Part shown: positions 54,969 through 64,000 of the stretch, in pieces
Layout: each line of letters starts with the position of its first letter
How positions within the stretch are numbered: the first letter of the stretch is position 1
The notes under the pieces: generated by a model
Seen by the model: the letters and a program-made list of their open reading frames with translations, nothing else
What the model was told of the DNA's origin: nothing
Database searches by the model: none
Made by a program: the position numbers and the translations under genes
Source: JAJEBT01 sp965214975
Lineage (GTDB): Bacteria > Pseudomonadota > Alphaproteobacteria > MPNO01 > UBA830
Direction of reading: 5' to 3'
Assembly: GCA_965214975.1 (NCBI GenBank)
Contig: OZ244055.1
Coordinates: 1,612,001-1,676,000, forward strand
Length of the DNA: 64,000 nt

Positions 54969-56936
54969 ATGTCCGCACCCGAGGAAACGGCGGAGACCGC
55001 CGCCCGGCACCCGGAGATCCAGCCTTGGGCGCGCGCCGCGTGGCGGGGTCTCGCCGCCTTCCTGACCCTGCTCGCCCTGCTCTGGAACGTCGACCTGTTC
55101 CAGGATCTCGGCCTCGCCCTCGTGAACGAGCAGTACTACGCGGCGATCATGGGGCTCGCGCTCGCGACGGTGTTCCTGTCGGTCCGCCTCGACCGCCGCG
55201 AGGAGGGCCGGGTGCCGTGGCACGACGCCGCGCTCGCCGCGGTCTCGCTCTGCGTGCTCGGCTACGTGGCCGCGAACTTCCTCCACCTGCGCGACGAGGG
55301 CGGCCTCGGCGGCAGCACCGATCTCGGCGTCGCCATCGGGGCGGTCCTGATGGCGCTGGTCCTCGACGGGCTGCGGCGCTCGGCGGGCTACGTGATGCTG
55401 CTCGTCGCCGGCGTCTTCGTGGTGTACGCCCCGCTCGGCCATCTCGTGCCGGGCCAGCTCGTCGGCACCAGGGTCGAGCCGTGGCAGCTCGCCATCAACA
55501 TGGGCTTCAACACCAACGCGCTGTTCGGCATCCCGCTCCAGGTCGGCACCACGATCGTGATCATGTTCATCCTGTTCGGCCAGGTGCTGATGCAGGCCGG
55601 GGGCGGAACGTTCTTCACCGACATCGCGATGGCGACGGTCGGGCGGCGGCGCGGCGGCGCCGCCAAGATCTCGGTGGTCGCGTCCGGCCTGTTCGGGACG
55701 ATTTCCGGGACCGCGGTGTCCAACGTGGTGACCACCGGGATCATCACCATCCCGCTGATGCAGAAGGCCGGCTACCGGCCGACCCACTGCGGCGCGATCG
55801 AGGCGATCGCCTCGACCGGCGGCCAGTTCATGCCGCCGATCATGGGCGCGGCGGCGTTCCTGATGGCCGAGATGCTGGAGATTCCCTACGCCGACATCGT
55901 CGTCGCGGCGATCGTGCCGTCGCTCCTCTACTATTTCGCGGTGTTCGTCCAGGTCGACCTGATCGCCGCCAAGGAGGAGATCGGCTTCGTCGAGCAGGAC
56001 ATGCCGCGGGCCCGGGACGTGCTGCGCGAAGGCTGGCACTTCGTGGTTCCGTTCGCGGTGCTGGTCTACACGCTGTTCGAGCTCAACCTGCCGCCCGAAC
56101 GCGCGGCCATCTACGCCACCGCCTCGCTCGGCATCGCGTTCTTCAAGCCGTACCGCGGCGAGCGGCTGCGGCTCGCCGAGCTCTACGGCATCCTGTGGCG
56201 GACCGGGCGCGTGGTGATCGAGCTTCTGATGATCACCGCGACCGCGGGCTTCGTCATCGGCATCCTCAACCTCACGGGGCTGGGTTTCGCGCTGACCTTC
56301 GCGCTCGTCGAGCTCGCGGGCGAAAGCCGGCTGGTGCTGCTGCTGATCGCGGCCGTGATCTGCATCGTGCTCGGCATGGGCATGCCGACGCTCGCGATCT
56401 ACGTGCTGCTCGGGGCCCTGATCGCGCCCGCGATCGTCGAGTCGGGAATCGCCGACGTCCCGGCCCATTTCTTCATCCTGTATTTCGGGATGATGTCGAT
56501 GATCACGCCGCCGATCGCGCTCGCCGCCTTCGCCGCCTCGACCCTGACGCGGGCCGATCCCATGGCCACCGGCTTCGCCGCCATGCGGCTCGGCTGGACC
56601 GCGTATTTCGTGCCCTTCCTCTTCGTTTTCTCGCCGACGCTGGTGCTGATCGGCGACCCCGCCGACATCGCGGTCAACGCCGCCACGGCCGTGCTCGGAA
56701 CCTACCTGACGTCGGTGGGCGCGATCGGCTTCCTGACCCGGCCGCTGCCGCCCGCGGTCCGGATCTCGCTCGCCGCCGCGGGCCTCGCCGCCATGCTGCC
56801 CTACGAGATCTTCGAGGCCGCGGCCGCCGCGAACGCCGTCGGCGCCGCGGTCGGCGCCGCCATCGTCGGCCGGGAGTTCCTCGCCGGCCGAACCCGCCGT
56901 CCGGGAGACGTTGACGGGCGACCGGCCGGTCCATAG
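54969..56936 (+). CDS. Fused TRAP transporter permease (DctQM, TAXI type)
   Basis: A 655-residue membrane protein in which the small 4-TM DctQ-like part (N-terminal about 200 residues) is fused to the large DctM-like channel. The large part has TISGTAVSNVVTTGIITIPLMQ and GMGMPTLAIYVLLGALIAPAIV, plus GMMSMITPPIALAAFAAS, typical of these ion-coupled permeases. It uses a periplasmic TAXI-type binding protein, whose gene follows by 34 bp. Likely substrates are carboxylates. Confidence 0.9.
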   Translation: MSAPEETAETAARHPEIQPWARAAWRGLAAFLTLLALLWNVDLFQDLGLALVNEQYYAAIMGLALATVFLSVRLDRREEGRVPWHDAALAAVSLCVLGYVAANFLHLRDEGGLGGSTDLGVAIGAVLMALVLDGLRRSAGYVMLLVAGVFVVYAPLGHLVPGQLVGTRVEPWQLAINMGFNTNALFGIPLQVGTTIVIMFILFGQVLMQAGGGTFFTDIAMATVGRRRGGAAKISVVASGLFGTISGTAVSNVVTTGIITIPLMQKAGYRPTHCGAIEAIASTGGQFMPPIMGAAAFLMAEMLEIPYADIVVAAIVPSLLYYFAVFVQVDLIAAKEEIGFVEQDMPRARDVLREGWHFVVPFAVLVYTLFELNLPPERAAIYATASLGIAFFKPYRGERLRLAELYGILWRTGRVVIELLMITATAGFVIGILNLTGLGFALTFALVELAGESRLVLLLIAAVICIVLGMGMPTLAIYVLLGALIAPAIVESGIADVPAHFFILYFGMMSMITPPIALAAFAASTLTRADPMATGFAAMRLGWTAYFVPFLFVFSPTLVLIGDPADIAVNAATAVLGTYLTSVGAIGFLTRPLPPAVRISLAAAGLAAMLPYEIFEAAAAANAVGAAVGAAIVGREFLAGRTRRPGDVDGRPAGP

Positions 56937-56970
56937 GCTTCCGGAACAGGACAAAGGGAGACAGAGACAG

Positions 56971-57948
56971 ATGAGATTCGCGAAAGTCGCGGCCCTCGCG
57001 GTCGCCATGGGAACTCTCGCCGGAGCCGCGGCCGCCCAGGTCGCCGTCTTCGCCACCAATCCCCAGGGAAGCCTCGGCTACCGCACGGGCATCGCCGTCG
57101 CCAAGACCGTCACCGTCCACGCTCCGGGCGTCACGGGCCGGCCCCAGCCCATGGGCGGCTCGACCACCTACATCCCGATCGTCAACCGCGGAGAGGTGGC
57201 CTTCGGGTTCTCCAACGGCATGGAGACCTTCTACGCCTACAACGGCACCGGAACCTTCGACGGGCGCGCCCAGCGCGACCTGCGGCTGGTCGGGCTGATG
57301 TTCCCGCTGCGCACGGGCATCGCCACGGTGGCGGATTTCGGCGTCGACTCGGTCCACGACCTCGCCAAGCTGAAGGGCAAGCGCATCACCTCCGAATACA
57401 CCTCGCTCACCATCATCGAGAACTTCATCGCGGGCGCGCTCGCCAACGCCAACCTGTCCTACGACGACTTCGTGAAAGTGCCGGTCTCGGGCTTCGCCAA
57501 GGGCATCTTCGCGCTCGGCGAGGGCAAGACGGACATCTCGTGGATCAGCCTGGGCTCGGGCGCCGGGCGCAAGGTCAACACCCAGCTGCGCAGCCGCGGC
57601 GGTTTCGTGTATCCGAACATGGACACCTCGCCGGAGGCGATGGCGCGCTTTCGCAAGTTCATGCCGGCCGCCAGAATCGTTCTCGAATCCAACACCAAGA
57701 TGCCGGGCATCAGGAAGCCGACGAACATCGTCGAGATCGACTACGTCCTGTTCACCCACAAGAACATGGACGCCGGGATCGTCTACAAGGTCGCCAAGGC
57801 GCTGGCGACCAACAAGGCCCATCTCGCGAAGTCCATGGGCGCGTTCAACCGCCAGAAACCCGAGGCCTTCGCGCTGCCGACCGTCGCTCCCTACCATCCC
57901 GGGGCGGTGAAGGCGATCGAGGAGCTGGGGCTCAAGATCGGCGGGTAG
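56971..57948 (+). CDS. TAXI-family TRAP substrate-binding protein
   Basis: A 325-residue exported binding protein with signal peptide MRFAKVAALAVAMGTLAGAA and cleavage near AAA-Q (residue 22). Typical TAXI segments are QGSLGYRTGIAVAK, IPIVNRGEVAFGFSNGMETFYAY, KLKGKRITSEYTSL and SLGSGAGRKVNTQLRS. AAGGGAGACAGAGACAG precedes the ATG. It pairs with the fused permease just upstream and precedes the TPP enzyme by 106 bp, which may give the substrate's first enzymatic step. Confidence 0.9.
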   Translation: MRFAKVAALAVAMGTLAGAAAAQVAVFATNPQGSLGYRTGIAVAKTVTVHAPGVTGRPQPMGGSTTYIPIVNRGEVAFGFSNGMETFYAYNGTGTFDGRAQRDLRLVGLMFPLRTGIATVADFGVDSVHDLAKLKGKRITSEYTSLTIIENFIAGALANANLSYDDFVKVPVSGFAKGIFALGEGKTDISWISLGSGAGRKVNTQLRSRGGFVYPNMDTSPEAMARFRKFMPAARIVLESNTKMPGIRKPTNIVEIDYVLFTHKNMDAGIVYKVAKALATNKAHLAKSMGAFNRQKPEAFALPTVAPYHPGAVKAIEELGLKIGG

Positions 57949-58054
57949 ACGGCGGCCGGCGGCAGCGCCGGCGCCCGGAAACGGCCCGGAAGGGCGGTTC
58001 GCGGACGGCCCCCGGCGGACGCCCGCCGGGGGCCGCGACGGGGGGACGACGCGC

Positions 58055-59803
58055 ATGGCCGAAAGAGCGATCGAGGTCGACAGCGCGGCCGAAGCCTATC
58101 TCGCGCTCCTGAAGGACCGTGGCGTCGACTACCTTCTCGGCAACGCCGGCACCGACTTCCCCTCGATCATCGAGGGCCTGTCCAAGTCGCTCGCCGGCGC
58201 GGGCGACGCGCCGGCGCCGGTGACCGTTCCCCACGAGAACCTCGCGGTGGCGATGGCGCACGGCTACCACGTCGCCACGGGGCGGCTCTGCGCGGTGATG
58301 GTCCACGTCAACGTCGGCACCGCCAACGCGGTCTGCGGCCTCATGAACGCCGCCCGCGAGAACGTGCCGATCCTGATGACCTCGGGGCGCACGCCGCTCA
58401 CCGAGGAGGGGTTCGACGGCTCGCGCTCGATCTACATCCACTGGGGCCAGGAGATGTTCGACCAGGCCGGCGTGGTCCGCGAGACGGTCAAGTGGGACTA
58501 CGAGCTGCGCAACGCCCGCCAGCTCGAGACCGTCGTCGACCGCGCCGTCGCCGTCGCCATGACCGAGCCCCGCGGACCGGTCTACCTGACGCTGCCGCGC
58601 GAGGTGCTGGCCGAACGCCCCGGCGGGTTCTCCTACCGGTCCCCGGCCCGGGCCGCCCCGGCGGCCCCGCCCGCGGCCGACTCCGACGCCATCGACCGCG
58701 CGGCGGAGATCCTGGCCGGAGCCGAGTTCCCGCTCGTCGTCACCGCGAGCCTCGGCCGGAACCGCGCCGCGGTGCCCGCGCTCGAATCGCTCGCCGAACG
58801 CTTCGCCATTCCGGTGGTCTCCTACCGGCCGCGCTACGTGAACATCTCCTCGGACCACGCGATGCATGTCGGCCACGAGCCGGGGCCCCTCCTTCCCCGG
58901 AGCGACGCCGTCCTGGTCGTCGACTGCGACGTGCCGTGGATCCCGTCCCTGCACCGGATCGACCCCGGCGCCAAGGTCGTCCATCTCGGCGCCGACCCCC
59001 TGTTCGAGAACTACCCCGTGCGCGGGTTCCCGTGCGATCTCGCGATCCGGGGCGGTTCCGAGGGCGCGCTGGCCCAGCTCGAGGCGGCGCTCGCCGACCG
59101 CGAGAAGCGCGCCGGAGAGAGGATCGCGGCGCGACGCGCGCGCGTGGCCGGCATCCGGGCCGAGCAGCGGGCGGCGCGCGAGGCGCGTCTCGGGAAGGTC
59201 GCCGACGGCGCGGCGATGGACAACGGCTGGGTCGCGCACTGCCTCTCGCGGGTCAAGGAGGACGACGACGTCCTGGTCTCCGAATCGCAGCTCGCCATCG
59301 CCAACATGAACCTCCGCAGGCCGGGAACGTATTTCGGGACCAGCCCCGCCGGCGGGCTGGGCTGGGGCCTCGGCGCCGCCCACGGCGTGAAGCTCGGCGA
59401 GCGCGGCCGGAGGGTCTTCTGCGTCGTCGGCGACGGCTCCTACATGTTCGGAAACCCGACGCCCGCGCATTTCGTGTCGGCCGCCAACGACCTTCCGGTC
59501 CTCACCGTGATCCTGAACAACAGCATGTGGGGATCGGTCCGGAAGGCCACGCTCGGGCTCTATCCGGAAGGCGCCGCGTCCCGCGCCAACCGGGCCCCCC
59601 TGACCTATCTCGATCCGGCGCCCGAGTACCACCGGATCGTCGAGGCCTCGGGCGGCCACGGCGAGGAGGTCCGGGACGCCGCCGACCTGCCGGGCGCGCT
59701 GGAACGGGGCCTGAAAGCCGTCGACGTCGAGGGCCGGCAGGCCGTGATCAACGTCCACACCGTCTACGACGACGCCGCAGCCATCGCCGATGCCCGCCGC
59801 TGA
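58055..59803 (+). CDS. Thiamine-diphosphate-dependent enzyme (acetolactate synthase/oxalyl-CoA decarboxylase superfamily)
   Basis: A 582-residue ThDP enzyme. The N-terminal pyrimidine domain has VPHENLAVAMAHGYHVATG with the catalytic Glu; the C-terminal PP domain has VGDGSYMFGNPTPAHFVSAANDL...LNNS, the GDG-N(26)-NN motif that binds ThDP-Mg. It could decarboxylate a 2-oxo acid or cleave a 2-hydroxyacyl-CoA. It follows the TAXI binding protein and overlaps the following fusion gene by 14 bp, so both are translated together. The substrate is unknown. Confidence 0.87.
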   Translation: MAERAIEVDSAAEAYLALLKDRGVDYLLGNAGTDFPSIIEGLSKSLAGAGDAPAPVTVPHENLAVAMAHGYHVATGRLCAVMVHVNVGTANAVCGLMNAARENVPILMTSGRTPLTEEGFDGSRSIYIHWGQEMFDQAGVVRETVKWDYELRNARQLETVVDRAVAVAMTEPRGPVYLTLPREVLAERPGGFSYRSPARAAPAAPPAADSDAIDRAAEILAGAEFPLVVTASLGRNRAAVPALESLAERFAIPVVSYRPRYVNISSDHAMHVGHEPGPLLPRSDAVLVVDCDVPWIPSLHRIDPGAKVVHLGADPLFENYPVRGFPCDLAIRGGSEGALAQLEAALADREKRAGERIAARRARVAGIRAEQRAAREARLGKVADGAAMDNGWVAHCLSRVKEDDDVLVSESQLAIANMNLRRPGTYFGTSPAGGLGWGLGAAHGVKLGERGRRVFCVVGDGSYMFGNPTPAHFVSAANDLPVLTVILNNSMWGSVRKATLGLYPEGAASRANRAPLTYLDPAPEYHRIVEASGGHGEEVRDAADLPGALERGLKAVDVEGRQAVINVHTVYDDAAAIADARR

Positions 59804-62132
59804 CTCCCCCGGCCCGGCGCGCTTCCCGCTCGACGCGCTGAACCGGCAACTGGACGCGCTTGCCGACCACCCCTTCTACCGCGGCCGCATCCCCGGGCGC
59901 GTCGCCGACGCCGGGGAGTTCGCGGCCGCCGTCCCGCTCACGGACCGGGCTTCCCTGCTGGAGGAGATGCGCAAGCCCGGCCACGGCGCGTTCGGCGCGA
60001 ACGCGCGGGCCGTGCGCGTGAACTTCACCCCCGCCGGCGACGCGATGATGCCGATCCTGCACAGCGCCAACGACCTCGCGGCGATGACGGCGGCGGCACG
60101 CTCGCATCTGGACGCCTGCGGCATCGGTCCGGGCGACGTCTGCGCCGTCACCTTCGGCTACCACATGTTCGTGGCGGGCCTGTTCTACCAGACCCAGATG
60201 GAGGCCCACGGCGTCGCCTGCGCCCCGATCGGGCCGGGCGACGCGGCGCGCGCCGCGGAACTCTGCCGCGTCGCGGGAGCCACGGTTCTGGCCGGCAACC
60301 CCTCCTTCGCGCGGAAGCTCGTCGAGGCGGGGCTCGAGCCGCCCAAGGCGTTCTTCGCCGGCGGCGAGCCGTTCACCGGCAATCCGGCGCTCTACGAGGC
60401 CGTCCGCGCGGCCATGCCCGGAACCCTTCTGGTGGACTCCTTCTCGCTTTCCGAGTTCCTGCCCGTCGCCAGAACCTTCCCGGGCGGCGAAGGCGTGCAC
60501 GTCTTCGACGAGCTGGTCCACGCCGAGGTGATCGACCCCGCGACCGGCGCGCCCGTCGGGGACGGCGAGCGCGGAGAGCTGGTGCTCACCCATCTGGTCA
60601 AGGAAGCGCAGCCGCTGCTCCGCTACCGGACCGGCGACCTCACCGTCAGGCGCGCCACGGAGCCCCTGTTCGGACGGACCGTCAACCTGCCCCGGGTCGT
60701 GTTCGGGCGCACCGACGACATGGTCAAGGTCAAGGGCGTGAAACTCTACCCGTCGGAGATCCGTTCCGTCCTTCTCGGGATCGAGGGGCTAACGGGCGCG
60801 TACCGGCTCGGCGTCTCCGCCCGCGCCTCCGGCGACGACCGCCTCGTGATCACGCTCGAGGGATCGGGGGGAGACGGGACGGCGGAGGAGGTCGCTCGCC
60901 GTTTCAGGAGCCAGACGCTGATCGGCGCCGACGACGTCGTCCTCGTGCCGGAACTCGGGAAGGGCGCCGCCGTCGAGGACACGCGCCGGCGGCCTCCCGC
61001 GCCGCGCCGCGGGCCGAAGAGGCGAACGGACACCGACACCTGGCGGCTGGTGGCGGACCGCAACTCCTACGCGGATTTCTCGGTGTCGGTGTCGCCGGCC
61101 GTGGAGAAGGCGGTGGTCCGGGGCGAGGTTCCGCCGACCGTGTTCCTCAGCGTTTTCGACCGCGATTCGATCACCATCGGCGTGAACGAGGATCCCGAGC
61201 AGGTTCTCGATCTCGGGTTCTGCCGAAGCCGCGGCGTCGATTTCCGGCGGCGCGTCAACGGCGGCGGCACGATCTACGCCGGCGAGGGATCCGCCTTTCT
61301 GGTCTATTTCGTCCCGACGTCGCACCCGGGGGTTCCCGAAACCACCGCCGAGGCCTTTCCGCGGATCCTGACCGCTCTCGCCGACACCTTCCGGGAGCTC
61401 TACGGCATCCCGGCCGCCTACCGGCCGCTCAACGACATCGAGGTCGAGGGCCGCAAGCTCGTCCCGACGTCGCTCAAGATCGAGGACGGCGTGATGACGT
61501 TCCGTCTCGTCATCAACGTCCGGGAAATCGACACCGAAACCGCGGCGCGCGCCATGCCGATGCCGCCGGAAAAGGTCAGCGACAAGGCGTTCAAGGATCT
61601 CGGATCGCGATTCACCTGCCTGGAGCGCGAGATCGGACGGCCGCTGACCGACGACGATCTCGTGACGCTGGCGCGGACGGCCGCCACTCGGGCGTTCGCC
61701 GGGCACGCGCTCGAAGCGGGCGCCCTCACCGACGGCGAACACCGCTACGCCGGGGAGTTCAGGAACAGGTTCGACACCGACGAATGGCTCTACGGCAAGA
61801 GCGCGCGCAACCGCTTCGCGAACCTCCTGCGCAGCGGCGACACCGTCGGCCACGGCCGGACGAAGGCTCTCGGCGGGATGATCTGGACGACGCTCGCGGT
61901 CCGGGACGGCAGGGTTCTCCATGCCGTCGTCAACGGCGACTGGCACCCCCGCCCCATCGACAGCGTCGGACGCCTCGAAAGCGCGCTCGCCGACGCGCCC
62001 GCCGACCGCGCCTCTCTCGAACGGACGGTGCGGGAGTTTCTCGACGGCGGCGACGTCGAGTTCGCCGGCATCGAGGCCGCGGATCTCGTGGCCGCGCTCG
62101 ACAGGGCGCTTGCCGACCGGAAGCCCCGGTAA
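59790..62132 (+). CDS. Fusion of PaaK-like adenylating domain and lipoate-protein ligase A
   Basis: One 780-codon reading joins two families. Residues 1-about 400 resemble phenylacetate-CoA ligase: GRTDDMVKVKGVKLYPSEI (A8), LRYRTGDLTV (A7) and SFSLSEFLPVARTF (A5), but the A3 P-loop, normally SSGTTG-like, is degenerate (NFTPAGDAMMP). From about residue 415, a full LplA follows: RRRVNGGGTIYAGEGSA (substrate loop), NDIEVEGRKLVPTS with Lys556 as the likely adenylate-contacting lysine, and the C-terminal accessory domain (FDTDEWLYGKSARNRF). It starts inside the ThDP gene (14 bp overlap) and is followed after 166 bp by enoyl-CoA hydratase. Whether it acylates CoA, a lipoyl domain or both is unknown; a GTG at about residue 418 could allow separate initiation. 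Confidence 0.87.
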   Translation: MPAADSPGPARFPLDALNRQLDALADHPFYRGRIPGRVADAGEFAAAVPLTDRASLLEEMRKPGHGAFGANARAVRVNFTPAGDAMMPILHSANDLAAMTAAARSHLDACGIGPGDVCAVTFGYHMFVAGLFYQTQMEAHGVACAPIGPGDAARAAELCRVAGATVLAGNPSFARKLVEAGLEPPKAFFAGGEPFTGNPALYEAVRAAMPGTLLVDSFSLSEFLPVARTFPGGEGVHVFDELVHAEVIDPATGAPVGDGERGELVLTHLVKEAQPLLRYRTGDLTVRRATEPLFGRTVNLPRVVFGRTDDMVKVKGVKLYPSEIRSVLLGIEGLTGAYRLGVSARASGDDRLVITLEGSGGDGTAEEVARRFRSQTLIGADDVVLVPELGKGAAVEDTRRRPPAPRRGPKRRTDTDTWRLVADRNSYADFSVSVSPAVEKAVVRGEVPPTVFLSVFDRDSITIGVNEDPEQVLDLGFCRSRGVDFRRRVNGGGTIYAGEGSAFLVYFVPTSHPGVPETTAEAFPRILTALADTFRELYGIPAAYRPLNDIEVEGRKLVPTSLKIEDGVMTFRLVINVREIDTETAARAMPMPPEKVSDKAFKDLGSRFTCLEREIGRPLTDDDLVTLARTAATRAFAGHALEAGALTDGEHRYAGEFRNRFDTDEWLYGKSARNRFANLLRSGDTVGHGRTKALGGMIWTTLAVRDGRVLHAVVNGDWHPRPIDSVGRLESALADAPADRASLERTVREFLDGGDVEFAGIEAADLVAALDRALADRKPR

Positions 62133-62298
62133 CCCTCCGTCCTTCCCTGACGCCGCGCGCGTCGCCTCCGTCCCCGCCGGACGCGGCATGGGCGCCGTCC
62201 TTCCGCGCCGTTGCCTTGCCATGCGCCGGGCGAACCGCGATAGTGCCGCGGCAACCGGCGCGTCCGCGCCGTCGCCGCCCGCGCCCGGGGAGACCGTC

Positions 62299-63078
62299 AT
62301 GGCAGTCGTCAACGTCGAGCGGCGTTCCGACGGGATTGTCCGGGTCGCGATCAACCGCCCCGACAGGCGCAACGCTCTCGACGACGCCGTGCGCCAGGCC
62401 CTGATCGCGAATCTCCACGACCTGCTCGCGGACGAATCGGTGCTCGCGCTGGTGGTGACCGGCGAAAGCGGGCACTTCTGCGCCGGCGGGGACATCACCA
62501 CCATGGAAGGCCTCGACTCCGTCGGCGCGCGGGCGCGGATGAAGGCCAATCACCGCATCGTCCGGATGCTCGCCGAGGCGGAAAAGCCCGTGGTGACCGC
62601 GGTCGAGGGCTATGCGGTGGGGGCCGGAGCCGGACTCGCGATGCTCGGGGACACCGCGGTCATCGCGGCGGGCGGCACCATCGGCTTCCCGTTCTTCCGG
62701 ATGGGGCTGATTCCGGACTACGGGATCCTTCACACCCTGCCGCGCCGGGTCGGCGGCGCCCGCGCCCGCCAGATGCTGCTTCACGCCCGCATGGTGCCGG
62801 CCGGGGAGGCGGTCGAGGCCGGTCTCGCCGACGAGCTCGTCGCCGACGGCGCCGCGGAGGAGACGGCGTTCGAACGCGCCCGCGCGCTCGCGGCGATGCC
62901 GCCGTTCGCGTTCGCGATCGCCAAGCGCCAGCTCGGGCTGTGGCCGGAAAGCCTGGACGCCGTGCTCGAGATGGAGGCCCTCGCCCAGGCGGGGTGCTTC
63001 GGCGCGGGCGAGTTCCGCGAGGGCTTCGCGGCGTTCGTCGAGAAACGCCCCCCGGATTTCAGGAAAATGGCCGGCTAG
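62299..63078 (+). CDS. Enoyl-CoA hydratase/isomerase
   Basis: A 259-residue crotonase-fold protein. FCAGGDITTMEG supplies the first oxyanion-hole Gly and GYAVGAGAGLAMLGD the second; FPFFRMGLIPDYGILHTLPRRVG lies in the active-site region where one of the two catalytic Glu residues of classic hydratases is not obvious, so isomerase or another crotonase reaction is possible. ATG 62299 follows GGGGAGACC. It probably works with the next gene in beta-oxidation-like steps. Confidence 0.87.
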   Translation: MAVVNVERRSDGIVRVAINRPDRRNALDDAVRQALIANLHDLLADESVLALVVTGESGHFCAGGDITTMEGLDSVGARARMKANHRIVRMLAEAEKPVVTAVEGYAVGAGAGLAMLGDTAVIAAGGTIGFPFFRMGLIPDYGILHTLPRRVGGARARQMLLHARMVPAGEAVEAGLADELVADGAAEETAFERARALAAMPPFAFAIAKRQLGLWPESLDAVLEMEALAQAGCFGAGEFREGFAAFVEKRPPDFRKMAG

Positions 63079-63115
63079 GCCGGCGGCCTCTCGCCTGGCA
63101 ACGGAACGGTCGCGC

Positions 63116-64000
63116 ATGGCACGCAACGTCGAATCGCCGGAATTCCTCGTCGGGGTGGTCGGAACGGGGGTGATGGGACGCGGAATCGTCCAGATCGCGC
63201 TGACCGGCGGGTTCCGGGTGAAAATGCACGACCAGGACGGCGGCCAGCTCGAGAAGGCCAGGGACTTCGTGCAGGCCATGATCCGCCGGGCCGCCGAAAA
63301 GGGCCGGATGACCGCCGACGACGCGACGGCGGCCGCGGCGCGGCTGGAACTTGTCGGCGACCTCGCCGACCTCGCCGACTGCGACCTTGTCGTCGAGGCC
63401 GTGGTCGAGGATCTCGAGGCCAAGCGCGCACTGTTCCGCCGGCTCGAGGAGATCGTCTCCGGGGACGCGTGCCTCGCGTCGAACACGTCGTCGCTGTCGG
63501 TGACGCGGATCGCCGCCGCCTGCACCCGGCCGGGACGCGTCGCCGGCTGCCACTTCTTCAACCCGGTTCCCCTGCTCAAGGTGGTCGAGGTCGTCGGCGG
63601 CCAGCTGACGGAACCCGCCACGCTGGACGCGCTCGACGCGGTCGCCCGCAGGTGCGGCCACGAGCCGGTGCGGACCCAGGACTCCCCCGGGTTCCTGGTC
63701 AACCACGCCGGCCGCGGCTTCTACACCGAGGCGGTTCGCGTCGTCGCCGAGGGAATCGCCGAACCGCGCCAGATCGACGACGTGATGCGGGAGGCCGCCG
63801 GATTCCGGGTCGGCCCCTTCGAGCTGATGGACACCACCGGCCTCGACGTGTCGGGCGTGGTCATGGAATCGATCTACGAGCAGTTCTACCAGGAACCGCG
63901 GTTCGCGCCGCAGCCGTTCATCCGCAACCGGATGGCCGCCGGCCTTCACGGCCGCAAGACCGGGCGGGGGTTCTACGCCTACGAGGACGGCAGGAAGACC
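63116..64000 (+). CDS. 3-hydroxyacyl-CoA dehydrogenase (truncated by right edge)
   Basis: The first 295 codons of a NAD-dependent 3-hydroxyacyl-CoA dehydrogenase. It has the Rossmann motif GVVGTGVMGRGIVQIA (about residues 12-27), VVEAVVEDLEAKRALF, SNTSSLSVT, HFFNPVPLLKVVEVV with the catalytic His, and the start of the C-terminal dimerisation domain (DSPGFLVNHAGRG, GLHGRKTGRGFY). It follows the hydratase by 37 bp and may be the last enzyme of the set before thiolysis. The 3' end lies outside the window. Confidence 0.93.
   Translation, partial: MARNVESPEFLVGVVGTGVMGRGIVQIALTGGFRVKMHDQDGGQLEKARDFVQAMIRRAAEKGRMTADDATAAAARLELVGDLADLADCDLVVEAVVEDLEAKRALFRRLEEIVSGDACLASNTSSLSVTRIAAACTRPGRVAGCHFFNPVPLLKVVEVVGGQLTEPATLDALDAVARRCGHEPVRTQDSPGFLVNHAGRGFYTEAVRVVAEGIAEPRQIDDVMREAAGFRVGPFELMDTTGLDVSGVVMESIYEQFYQEPRFAPQPFIRNRMAAGLHGRKTGRGFYAYEDGRKT

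Overview
The window is high-GC, densely coded bacterial chromosome. The gene order on the left (rpoC, rpoB, rplL, rplJ, rplA, rplK, nusG, secE, tRNA-Trp, tuf, tRNA-Gly, tRNA-Tyr, then divergent rlmB), a DUF3126 gene and a tRNA-Glu of typical alphaproteobacterial form suggest an alphaproteobacterium. Its accessory genes (aromatic-acid catabolism, three molybdenum hydroxylases, TRAP/TAXI and TctC-type binding proteins, coenzyme F420 genes) suggest a metabolically versatile heterotroph. No genus is claimed. No rRNA genes, CRISPR array, insertion sequence, integrase or phage gene was found, and no gene-free stretch exceeds about 300 bp.

Layout. 1-9979: transcription/translation superoperon on the minus strand, read from a strong promoter at 9952-9979. 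10067-14220: rlmB, then an orphan molybdenum hydroxylase large subunit and a DapA-like lyase. 14233-23497, minus strand: oxaloacetate-decarboxylase-like protein, FAD-linked oxidase, then a tightly overlapping set cofE-cofD-cofC (F420 side-chain assembly), fused 5-oxoprolinase and a DUF1445 protein. 23622-24581: DUF3126 gene and a glutathione-S-transferase-like gene whose active-site cysteine codon is an in-frame UGA, read here as a probable selenoprotein. 24741-27475: TctC-type binding protein, amidohydrolase, glyoxalase-fold protein. 27551-36279: amidohydrolase/decarboxylase, muramoyl amidase, DUF1428, and a minus-strand set of UbiD-like decarboxylase, amidohydrolase, [2Fe-2S] protein and Mo subunit behind sbcB. 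36544-38954: tRNA-Glu and a third Mo hydroxylase large subunit.

39063-44837 is the most unusual DNA. A two-domain DUF427 gene is bracketed by a G13 and a C13 tract that form an imperfect inverted repeat. It is followed by a large single-chain Type ISP-like restriction-modification gene that is out of frame at a G9 tract. These are the only long homopolymers noticed in the window, and they look like phase-variation switches unless they are assembly errors.

44886-64000 is a catabolic region: HpcH/citrate-lyase-beta enzyme, SMP-30 lactonase, SDR, Rieske oxygenase, acyl-CoA ligase, boxC and boxB (aerobic benzoyl-CoA epoxidation and ring cleavage) with a conspicuous palindromic promoter region, an HcaT-like transporter, a fused TRAP permease with its TAXI binding protein, a thiamine-diphosphate enzyme, a fusion of a PaaK-like adenylating domain to a lipoate-protein ligase, an enoyl-CoA hydratase and a truncated 3-hydroxyacyl-CoA dehydrogenase. 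Together these would import aromatic or other carboxylic acids, activate them to CoA thioesters, open rings and feed beta-oxidation-type steps. The individual substrates cannot be read from sequence.
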